DNA from: Candidatus Saccharimonadia bacterium
Lineage (GTDB): Bacteria > Patescibacteriota > Saccharimonadia > Saccharimonadales > 2-12-FULL-41-12
NCBI GenBank assembly: GCA_023263015.1
Contig: JALQXV010000060.1
Location: forward strand, 1-6,942
DNA length: 6,942 nucleotides
Direction: 5' to 3'
Shown here: positions 1-5,533 of the stretch, piece after piece
Layout of the letters: the number at the start of each line of letters is the position of its first letter
How positions within the stretch are numbered: position 1 is the first letter of the stretch
Translations under genes and position numbers: made by a program
The notes under the pieces: generated by a model
The model's database searches: none
What the model saw: the letters and a program-made list of their open reading frames with translations, nothing else
Told to the model about the DNA's origin: nothing

Positions 1-1444
1 TGTACGCACCCGTTTTGCCCCCAGCCCAACCGGCTTAATCCACGTGGGTGGTATTAGAACTGCTGTTTTTGCATTGCTTGTAGCACGGCAGGCAAATGGC
101 AAATTTGTATTACGCCTCGAAGATACTGACAAAAAGCGTGAAGTCGAAGGCGGCGTAGAGCATATTATCGCCAGCCTGAACGCACTTAATATTACGTACG
201 ATGAAGGTCCAGATATCGGTGGCGACTTTGGCCCATACCTGCAAAGCTTACGACTCAACACCTATAAAGAATGGGCTCAAAAGCTGGTCGAGCAGGGCAG
301 AGCCTACGCTGATCCGTATAGCCCAGAAGAAGTTCAGTCATTCCGCGAACAGGCTCAAAAAGAAAAGCGGCCATTCCTGTACCGAAACCACCGTCCAGAA
401 AACCCACCAGCATGGGATGGTAGTCAGCCATTACGTTTTAAGTCTGATCCAAAACCATATCAGTGGCACGACGAAGTTATGGGCGATCTAAGTACAGGCT
501 CAGAAGTGATTGATGATTTTATTATTATGAAGTCCGACGGCTATCCAACCTATAACTTCGCCCACATTATTGACGATACTTCGATGGAAATTACCCATAT
601 TATGCGCGGGCAAGAGTTTTTGGCCAGTACTCCAAACTACCTAAACTTATACGAAGCACTCGGCGTTGACCGACCAGTTTTTGCAACTATGCCACACATC
701 ATGGCAGCTGGCGGCAATAAAAAACTTAGTAAACGCGACGGCGCTAAAGACGTACTCGATTATCTTAAAGACGGCTTTCTGCCCACAGCACTCATTAACC
801 AAATAGCCACTTTGGGCTGGAACGATGGCACCGAGCAAGAAGTCTTTACGACTCAAGAACTGATCGAAAAGTTTAGCCTGAGCCGTATTCAAAAAAGTGG
901 TGCCATGTTCGACGAACGTCGCTTGCAGTGGATCAACGGCGCTCATATCCGTGAGCACATAACCCTGAATGATTTATACGAATATAGTTGCGGTAAAAAC
1001 TTTTTTAGCAAAAATTTTTGGCCAACCGAAGCAGAAACTGCCGATGACGAATACCGTCTAAGCGTACTATCAACGGTTCAGGAACGCCTAAAGTACCTCG
1101 ACGAGCTCCCTGAGTTAACCAAGTTCTTTTTCGTTGACCTACCAATCAACCCAGAGCTTATTAGCGGCAATAAACAGCTTAAAAAACTTTCAAGTGACGA
1201 GCTGCGCGATCTGCTTTCAGCCAGTATTACAGCCATTCACAACAGCGACTTCACTCAAGAAGCGCTCGTTCAAACATTAAACGAACTACTCGAATCGACT
1301 GGTCAAAAGCCAGGCATTCTGTTCAGCCTCATTCGTGTAGCGACTACGCAAGCCGCAGCCAGCCCAGCACTGGCGGACACATTGGTTGTTCTTGGCAAAG
1401 ACCGAAGCTTGGCGCGAATGAACGCTCAACTCGCAGCCCTGTAA
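1..1444 (+). CDS. gltX: Glutamyl-tRNA synthetase, 5'-truncated by the window edge
   Basis: Class I aminoacyl-tRNA synthetase that charges tRNA with glutamate in the cytoplasm. The frame is already open at base 2 and reads VRTRFAPSPTGLIHVGG, the N-terminal ATP-binding block of GluRS with HVGG as the HIGH motif, so a GTG at 44 lies inside this motif and is not the start; only a few codons are missing. The KMSKS loop appears as KLSKR at about residue 241 of the visible 480. The C-terminal helical anticodon-binding part is complete and ends with TAA at 1442-1444. Two details differ from textbook GluRS. The zinc-binding cysteines seen in E. coli are absent from the AYADPYSPEEV region. The usual RGxEHxxxTP segment reads RGQEFLASTP. 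Whether the enzyme is discriminating or also makes Glu-tRNA(Gln) cannot be told here. No terminator is visible between it and the next promoter. Confidence 0.96.
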   Translation, partial: VRTRFAPSPTGLIHVGGIRTAVFALLVARQANGKFVLRLEDTDKKREVEGGVEHIIASLNALNITYDEGPDIGGDFGPYLQSLRLNTYKEWAQKLVEQGRAYADPYSPEEVQSFREQAQKEKRPFLYRNHRPENPPAWDGSQPLRFKSDPKPYQWHDEVMGDLSTGSEVIDDFIIMKSDGYPTYNFAHIIDDTSMEITHIMRGQEFLASTPNYLNLYEALGVDRPVFATMPHIMAAGGNKKLSKRDGAKDVLDYLKDGFLPTALINQIATLGWNDGTEQEVFTTQELIEKFSLSRIQKSGAMFDERRLQWINGAHIREHITLNDLYEYSCGKNFFSKNFWPTEAETADDEYRLSVLSTVQERLKYLDELPELTKFFFVDLPINPELISGNKQLKKLSSDELRDLLSASITAIHNSDFTQEALVQTLNELLESTGQKPGILFSLIRVATTQAAASPALADTLVVLGKDRSLARMNAQLAAL

Positions 1445-1453
1445 TCACAGCCA

Positions 1454-1482
1454 TTGCCAGATAAACATAAGCACGGTATAGT
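1454..1482 (+). promoter_or_regulatory. Sigma-70-type promoter for the DUF3048-kinase-regulator unit, probably leaderless
   Basis: The -35 hexamer TTGCCA (1454-1459) and the -10 hexamer TATAGT (1477-1482) each match the consensus at five of six positions and are separated by exactly 17 bp. The -10 ends 7 bp before the ATG at 1490, so transcription should start at or within a base of the start codon. No Shine-Dalgarno sequence lies before that ATG, as expected for a leaderless message. The promoter begins 10 bp after the gltX stop. Confidence 0.72.
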
Positions 1483-1489
1483 AATATCC

Positions 1490-2716
1490 ATGAATGACGA
1501 TGTTCGTCGTCCTCGTACTCAAAATTCAGACGAGGAAGAAAATAAAAAACCATCTGCAGAAAACCTTGAAGCACCTCACACCTATAAGGCAGAGGAAGGT
1601 TTTGCTGCGGCCGGCGCCAATCACAAAATGAAAATGAAGAAGAAGCGAACACCAAAGCTCTTCTCGTTTAAACATGCTACACGCAAGCAGCAGTTAATTG
1701 GCGGCGTTGTTGCAGCCGTCCTCATTATTGGCGGCGGCGGGGGAGTGTACGCCCTAAGCAAGAGTATGAATAAGTCTACTCCAAACGTTGCCACGCCAGT
1801 AGTTCAAAAGGTTGCCGAACCGCCAAAACCAACCACCGAGGCATCTAAGCTAACCGGTGAACAAATTTCACCTGAGCTAAACAAGCGACAAGTAACCGGT
1901 ATCATGATCGAAAACAGTCCAGACGCTCGTCCGCAGTCAGGCCTTAAAGATGCTGGAGTTGTATACGAAGCAATTGCCGAAGGCGGCATCACGCGCTTCT
2001 TATGTCTCTTCCAAGAAGCTCAGCCAGATTACATCGGTCCAGTTCGGTCAGTTCGTCCGTATTATGTCGACTTCCTATTACCATACGATGCTTCAATTGT
2101 TCACGCCGGCGGCAGTGCTGATGGCTTAGCAAAAGTTCGCAACACCAATGCTAAAGACATCGACCACGGTGCCAATGGTGACGCATTCCAGCGTGTTAGT
2201 GATCGCTATGCTCCGCACAATCTATACACCAGTATGGCAAAACTAGACCAAGTTTCTAGCAAACGAGGCTTTACAAACAGCGACGTTAAAAGCCTTCCAC
2301 GTAAAAAGGAGCAAACCGGACAGCCAGTAACTGCTCGTACTATTGATCTTGCCATATCTTCAGCCTTGTACAACGCTCACTACGACTACGACCCTGCGGC
2401 CAATAACTATAAGCGCAGTGAGGGCGGTAAACCACACACCGACCAACGTAGCGGCCAGCAATTATCGCCAAAAGTAGTGGTAGCACTTTCTATGAGCTAC
2501 TCTCAGAGCGGCATTTACTCTGTTTACCAGACAACCGGTAGTGGCAAGATGTTCGTTTTTCAAGACGGCACTGTTCAAACCGGTACATGGACCAAAGCTG
2601 GTGAACGTGATCAGTTTGAATTTAAAGATGATGCTGGCAAGCCATTAGCGCTTAACCCAGGTCAAACGTGGATTAGTATTGTAAAGACACCGGGCTCCGT
2701 CACCTACGCCCCGTAG
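1490..2716 (+). CDS. Membrane-anchored DUF3048 (YerB-like) protein
   Basis: A 408-residue protein of the DUF3048 family, of unknown biochemical function; family members are usually lipoproteins or membrane-anchored and face outward. A charged, low-complexity cytoplasmic tail (residues 1-66, rich in Lys and Glu) precedes one membrane helix (about 69-90, with a GGGGG run and a Lys/Arg-rich inner flank). A Pro/Thr linker (about 95-125) follows. The DUF3048 N-terminal domain starts near residue 137 with IMIENSPDARPQSGL and continues with VYEAIAEGGITRF, IGPVRSVRPYYVD and HNLYT. A second beta-rich domain covers about 285-405. It lacks a lipobox cysteine, so the helix is an uncleaved signal anchor. 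ATG 1490 is preferred over the in-frame TTG at 1454 because that TTG is part of the -35 hexamer. It is probably cotranscribed with the kinase 10 bp downstream, perhaps as a cell-surface partner, though that link rests only on position. Confidence 0.9.
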   Translation: MNDDVRRPRTQNSDEEENKKPSAENLEAPHTYKAEEGFAAAGANHKMKMKKKRTPKLFSFKHATRKQQLIGGVVAAVLIIGGGGGVYALSKSMNKSTPNVATPVVQKVAEPPKPTTEASKLTGEQISPELNKRQVTGIMIENSPDARPQSGLKDAGVVYEAIAEGGITRFLCLFQEAQPDYIGPVRSVRPYYVDFLLPYDASIVHAGGSADGLAKVRNTNAKDIDHGANGDAFQRVSDRYAPHNLYTSMAKLDQVSSKRGFTNSDVKSLPRKKEQTGQPVTARTIDLAISSALYNAHYDYDPAANNYKRSEGGKPHTDQRSGQQLSPKVVVALSMSYSQSGIYSVYQTTGSGKMFVFQDGTVQTGTWTKAGERDQFEFKDDAGKPLALNPGQTWISIVKTPGSVTYAP

Positions 2717-2726
2717 GTTAAATAGT

Positions 2727-4256
2727 ATGGGGGAGGGCTATCTTCACTCATTTATAACCAACGCAAAGCTGCGCCTCTTTTTTTGGTTTACTTTTTTTGG
2801 ACTGTTACTAGTTGCCACCTACTGGATTATTACTAACTTTATCACCGATGACGCCGTAGTATTAGCTGGATCACTGGCATTCGCAGCATTGCTATTTGGT
2901 TGGGTTTTTGCGGTCGCCGTAGGTAATGCCATTACCAAACCAACCAAGTATATCGCCGAAGCTATTCAGCACGTGGCCCCTGGCGAACATTTAGTTGAAG
3001 CACCGAACGTTGAAGAGCTAACATTCGGGCGCGAGCTTGTTAGCATACTATCCCGCCAAGTTTACAGCTACGCCAGCCATGCCGATACGCTCAGGAATGA
3101 TCAAGAAGCAGCGGTACCATCTGGCATTTTTGACCAGTTACCAGTGGCTCTAATTGGTCTTGATGAAAACCGTACCATTACATTGGCCAACAATAAAGCA
3201 ATCGAAATCGCTCAGTCAAACGCCATCACCGGGCTGCCATTCGACGAGATTTTTGGCTGCCAGTCCGAAGACGAATCGTTCGCCGACTGGCTAAACGCTG
3301 CTGACCAAAACACGCTAACAGCCGTTAAAACCTTTCAAAAAGTTGCCGTATCGGCGCTACACACCGGCACACTACTAGGTTATTACGACCTTGCAGTTAG
3401 CTTTAATAAGCACAGCGCCACCGGCGTCGAAACACTCATAACACTGTATGACCACACCCAAGCCTATGAAGACGAATCTGATTCGGTTGGTTTTGTGGCT
3501 ATGGCAGTGCACGAACTGCGCACACCGGTCACCATTTTGCGTGGCTACCTCGAGGCCTTTAGCGAAGACCTAGCCGAACGCAACGATCAAACTTTTGACA
3601 GCTATATTAGCAAGATGAATGCCTCAGCCGATGGCCTAGCTAGTTTTATTACGAATATCTTAAATGTTGCCAAAATAAACCAAGGTCAGCTATCGCTGAC
3701 TATGCAAGAAGGCAACTGGAATCAGGTGCTACCATCAATCGTCGATAACCTACGCGGGCGAGCCGCGGCGGCCGGCAAGACTATCGAACTCCGTATGGAA
3801 AACAATCTACCGCCGGTTGCGATTGACCGGATGACCATTTCCGAAGTAATTACCAACCTCGTCGACAACTCAATTAAGTACAGCCCCAATAATAATGACC
3901 CGATCAAAATTGTCAGCAAAATAAACAGCGAAGGCTGGGTAGAAACCACCGTCGAAGACCACGGAGTCGGCATTCCCGAAGGTGTTATGCCGCACCTCTT
4001 TAGTAAGTTCTCTCGCAACCATCGTAATAAAAACCAAATCGGCGGCACGGGGCTCGGTCTTTACTTGTCTAAAGCAATCATCACTGCGCACAACAGCAAT
4101 ATTTGGGCCAGCTCTAAAGAGGGCGAGGGCAGCACCTTTGGCTTTACGCTCGTTCCGTACGAACAACTTGCTAAAGATCTTGAAAACAACAATAATGAGA
4201 ACATCGTCCGCACCTCTCACGGTTGGATCAAGAATCATTCCATGCAACGGAGGTAA
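2727..4256 (+). CDS. Membrane sensor histidine kinase with HAMP-like, PAS, HisKA and HATPase domains
   Basis: A 509-residue two-component sensor kinase. Two membrane helices (about 17-36 and 43-66) are joined by only about eight residues, so there is no extracellular sensor domain. A HAMP-like segment (about 66-120) and a PAS domain (about 131-245) follow, which places sensing in the membrane or cytoplasm. The HisKA dimerisation helix carries the phospho-accepting His262 in VHELRTP. The ATP-binding domain shows the N box (EVITNLVDNSIKYS, Asn377 and Asn381), G1 (DHGVGIP, 411-417), F box (LFSKFSR) and G2 (GTGLGL, 440-445), so all catalytic motifs are intact. A 35-residue polar tail with an Asn run follows the ATPase fold. 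ATG 2727 is the only sensible start; the upstream Shine-Dalgarno match is weak (AGG at 2715-2717), while a strong GGGGAGGG falls just inside the gene. It very likely phosphorylates the receiver protein encoded 3 bp downstream. Confidence 0.95.
   Translation: MGEGYLHSFITNAKLRLFFWFTFFGLLLVATYWIITNFITDDAVVLAGSLAFAALLFGWVFAVAVGNAITKPTKYIAEAIQHVAPGEHLVEAPNVEELTFGRELVSILSRQVYSYASHADTLRNDQEAAVPSGIFDQLPVALIGLDENRTITLANNKAIEIAQSNAITGLPFDEIFGCQSEDESFADWLNAADQNTLTAVKTFQKVAVSALHTGTLLGYYDLAVSFNKHSATGVETLITLYDHTQAYEDESDSVGFVAMAVHELRTPVTILRGYLEAFSEDLAERNDQTFDSYISKMNASADGLASFITNILNVAKINQGQLSLTMQEGNWNQVLPSIVDNLRGRAAAAGKTIELRMENNLPPVAIDRMTISEVITNLVDNSIKYSPNNNDPIKIVSKINSEGWVETTVEDHGVGIPEGVMPHLFSKFSRNHRNKNQIGGTGLGLYLSKAIITAHNSNIWASSKEGEGSTFGFTLVPYEQLAKDLENNNNENIVRTSHGWIKNHSMQRR
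4249..4254 (+). promoter_or_regulatory. Strong Shine-Dalgarno site for the response regulator
   Basis: GGAGGT lies within the last codons of the kinase gene, overlaps the first base of its TAA stop and ends 5 bp before ATG 4260. This fixes the start of the regulator and indicates translation coupled to the kinase. It also shows that genes inside transcripts here use Shine-Dalgarno initiation, unlike the leaderless-looking genes at transcript heads. Confidence 0.9.
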
Positions 4257-4259
4257 CTG

Positions 4260-4628
4260 ATGGAACAAACAAAACGAGTTTTATGTATCGAAGACGAACG
4301 CTTTATTGGCGAACTATATCGTCGTTCACTTGAAAAAGCCGGCTACACCGTCGACATCGTCACCGATGGCCAATCAGGTCTAGCTGCCGTCTTAACCGAT
4401 CAGTACGACTTTGTACTCCTCGACATCATGATCCCCCAAATATTAGGCATCGACATCCTTCATACCGTTCGCCAGCAAAAACCTGACCTCAAGGCTAAAA
4501 TTGTCATTACAACTAACCTTGAACAAGGCGAAGAATCTCGCAAAGAAATTGAACAAGAGGCCGACGGTTATCTTATTAAAGCCGAAATTACACCGAGCGA
4601 ATTAGTCGAGTTCTTGAGCCAACTTTAG
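4260..4628 (+). CDS. Receiver-only response regulator (CheY-like)
   Basis: A 122-residue protein consisting solely of a receiver domain; no DNA-binding or enzymatic output domain follows before the TAG. The phosphorylation site is complete: acidic pair Glu11-Asp12, phospho-acceptor Asp55 in LLDIMIP, conserved Thr84 in VITTN, and Lys107 in GYLIKAEI. The proline that usually follows the conserved lysine is replaced by alanine. It overlaps operonically with the kinase (3-bp gap, strong ribosome site) and is its likely partner. Without an output domain it probably acts by binding another protein, or passes phosphate onward in a relay; the target is not in this window. Last gene of the 1490-4628 unit; no U-tract terminator follows. 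Confidence 0.93.
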   Translation: MEQTKRVLCIEDERFIGELYRRSLEKAGYTVDIVTDGQSGLAAVLTDQYDFVLLDIMIPQILGIDILHTVRQQKPDLKAKIVITTNLEQGEESRKEIEQEADGYLIKAEITPSELVEFLSQL

Positions 4629-4651
4629 TCTGCTCAGTATTGCAGTCTGTA

Positions 4652-4696
4652 TGTAAAATTGGGTTTAACTAATTTTTCATTAGCTCAGATTTTACA
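4652..4696. repeat. AT-rich nested inverted repeat after the response regulator
   Basis: The arms TGTAAAAT (4652-4659) and ATTTTACA (4689-4696) are perfect 8-bp complements. A second perfect pair, CTAAT (4669-4673) and ATTAG (4679-4683), sits inside them around a TTTTC loop. It starts 24 bp after the regulator stop. It lacks a trailing U-tract in either direction (an A-run follows on the + strand), so it is not a standard terminator. It may protect the 3' end of the upstream message or bind a protein ahead of the next promoter. Confidence 0.5.
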
Positions 4697-4738
4697 ATAA
4701 AAAAACTATTGCATAAGCGCATATAGCGGGCGTATTAT
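4697..4738 (+). promoter_or_regulatory. Candidate promoter with A-tract upstream element for the umu-like unit
   Basis: The -35 TTGCAT (4709-4714) and -10 TATTAT (4733-4738, five of six consensus) are 18 bp apart. Directly upstream, 4697-4706 is almost pure A/T with a seven-A run, resembling an UP element. Transcription would begin near 4745, giving a leader of about 200 bases before the ATG at 4948. No convincing promoter was found nearer that ATG. Confidence 0.5.
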
Positions 4739-4744
4739 GTATCT

Positions 4745-4947
4745 ACTTAGGCAATCACACTCCGGTCCCTGTGCGCCGCAAAAGTTCAAGCATTAGCTTC
4801 CTGTCACGAGACTTTGGGATAGAACGGTCAAACAAAGCTCTACCAGGCAGCTCTCAAGGGGTAAAACCCGTTTCCAAAATCCGTTCACCTCAATTAATTA
4901 CTAATTAGGGGTGTACCTTGTTACACCGGAAAATGAGAGCTTGAACT
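4745..4947 (+). promoter_or_regulatory. Putative structured mRNA leader of the umu-like unit
   Basis: This gene-free stretch holds several perfect complementarities that fit one non-crossing fold. The segment 4934-4941 (TGAGAGCT), which contains the weak Shine-Dalgarno GAGAG, pairs with AGCTCTCA at 4849-4856. The adjoining 4942-4947 pairs with 4783-4788; taken alone the latter match is nine pairs (AGTTCAAGC 4783-4791 with GCTTGAACT 4939-4947). Between them lie an eight-pair hairpin with one bulged C (4809-4816 with 4833-4841), a small GGGT/ACCC hairpin (4859-4869) and a six-pair hairpin (4910-4927). The loop of the 4809-4841 hairpin (GAACGG 4822-4827) could also form a pseudoknot with CCGTTC 4881-4886. 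All 14 bases before the start codon would be buried. I could not match it to a known riboswitch or stable RNA class. It could be a translation-controlling leader or a chance fold. Confidence 0.42.
4910..4927. repeat. Perfect 18-bp interrupted palindrome, candidate operator or leader hairpin
   Basis: GGTGTA (4910-4915) and TACACC (4922-4927) are perfect inverted copies around a 6-bp centre, 20 bp before the start of the 80-residue gene. The size fits a dimeric repressor site such as a LexA-type box, but it matches neither the E. coli nor the Bacillus SOS consensus as I know them. The 4895-4907 segment just upstream contains two TAATTA copies one base apart. It could equally act as an RNA hairpin in the leader. 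Confidence 0.4.
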
Positions 4948-5190
4948 ATGTCTTACATCAACGAAACCGTTAACGTTAACGCCTTTTACTTCGCCAGTAG
5001 CTTTGGACAATTAAAAACCTTTCCACGCCAAGTTGAACACGCTGGCCAGAATCTAACTTTTAAAGATGGCTTGCAGTATTTGGTTCAAAAAGGGCAGAAC
5101 GCCGTCCGTTACTTTGACATGAGCGACGGTGAGCAAACCTACCGCCTACGCTGCGAAAACAATATCTGGACCTTGATCGGAACTAAATAG
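4948..5190 (+). CDS. Unrecognised 80-residue protein heading the umu-like unit
   Basis: I do not recognise this family. It is a soluble-looking 80-residue protein with no signal peptide, membrane helix, cysteine cluster or obvious DNA-binding helix-turn-helix (its only Cys is in RLRCENN). The middle and C-terminus (QNLTFKDGLQYLVQKGQNAVRYFDMSDGEQTYRLRC then IWTLIGTK) look like alternating beta strands with one short helix. ATG 4948 is the only possible start because an in-frame TGA lies at 4942; GAGAG at 4935-4939 is a weak ribosome site. The gene ends 2 bp before the UmuD-like start and is surely cotranscribed and translationally coupled with it. Position suggests a role linked to the polymerase cassette, such as an accessory subunit or regulator; this is inference from context only. 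Base composition matches its neighbours. Confidence 0.85.
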   Translation: MSYINETVNVNAFYFASSFGQLKTFPRQVEHAGQNLTFKDGLQYLVQKGQNAVRYFDMSDGEQTYRLRCENNIWTLIGTK

Positions 5191-5192
5191 CC

Positions 5193-5531
5193 ATGGACGA
5201 ACAACAACTCGAAGAGCAGGGCGTTTCGATCCATGCCGGCTTTCCAAATGCCGCGGTCGGTTCGCATGCTAAAACACTGAACTTAACCAAACTGCTCGTT
5301 AAGCATCCGGCTGCCACGTACCTAATGCAGCTCGACAATAACGCATGGGCTCGCTACGGTCTGTTCGAAGGTGATCTTGTAGTTGTAGATAGGGCAATCA
5401 TGCCTAAACCACGCGATCTGAGCATTTGGACCGACGGGGACGAGTTTGTAATTTCGGTTCGCAAAGATATTCCTGAGCAGAGTCCAATTTGGGGAGTAGT
5501 TAGTTCGGTGATTCACCAATTTAGGAAATAA
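5193..5531 (+). CDS. umuD: UmuD-like protein lacking the catalytic Ser/Lys dyad
   Basis: A 112-residue protein of the UmuD/LexA C-terminal (peptidase S24) fold. In E. coli, UmuD cleaves itself at Cys24-Gly25 and the product UmuD' joins UmuC as DNA polymerase V. Here residues 15-18 (AGFP) match that site, and LNLTKLLVKHPAATYLM followed by GDLVVVDRAI matches the core strands. Aligned without gaps to E. coli UmuD, catalytic Ser60 falls on Ala51 (DNNAW in place of SGDSM) and Lys97 on Ser88 (EFVISV in place of EFTVKK). About 18 residues between that point and the final GVVxxVIH strand are also missing. Self-cleavage should be impossible. It may work uncleaved as a UmuD'-like partner of the adjacent polymerase, or be cut by another enzyme. 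Start ATG 5193 follows the previous stop by 2 bp with no clear ribosome site, so coupling is likely. Gene symbol is by homology only. Confidence 0.85.
   Translation: MDEQQLEEQGVSIHAGFPNAAVGSHAKTLNLTKLLVKHPAATYLMQLDNNAWARYGLFEGDLVVVDRAIMPKPRDLSIWTDGDEFVISVRKDIPEQSPIWGVVSSVIHQFRK
5523..5527 (+). promoter_or_regulatory. Ribosome-binding site for the UmuC-like gene
   Basis: AGGAA lies in the last codons of the UmuD-like gene, 6 bp before ATG 5534; the upstream TAA is at 5529-5531. Spacing is ideal and supports this start and coupled translation. Confidence 0.7.
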
Positions 5532-5533
5532 CC

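Noticed and set aside
44..46. GTG as the gltX start
   Set aside because: It codes the valine of the HVGG active-site motif; the conserved RTRFAPSPTG block is encoded just upstream in the same frame.
1454..1489. TTG start giving the DUF3048 protein 12 extra residues
   Set aside because: The TTG is the first half of a well-spaced -35 hexamer, it has no ribosome site, and the ATG at 1490 sits at the expected transcription start.
3870..4268. 132-codon open frame on the minus strand, and other long overlapping frames in the kinase gene
   Set aside because: They lie antisense or out of frame over a kinase with intact motifs, and their translations show no recognisable domain.
4629..4710. Rho-independent terminator after the response regulator
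   Set aside because: Hairpins exist (4632-4647 and 4652-4696) but neither is GC-rich with a following T-run on either strand.
4737..4796. 19-codon frame starting ATG within TATTATG (MYLLRQSHSG...)
   Set aside because: The ATG overlaps the candidate -10 and would lie upstream of the transcription start; no ribosome site or recognisable peptide pattern.
4803..4829. Possible guanidine-II (mini-ykkC) riboswitch: ACGA and ACGG loops
   Set aside because: The first stem is only three pairs and the second two; the family needs longer stems, and the downstream genes are not guanidine-related.
4741..4947. Known stable RNA (tRNA, tmRNA, SRP RNA, RNase P RNA, 6S RNA)
   Set aside because: None of the conserved blocks of these RNAs could be found on either strand; a D-arm-like string on the minus strand around 4837-4855 lacks the rest of a tRNA.
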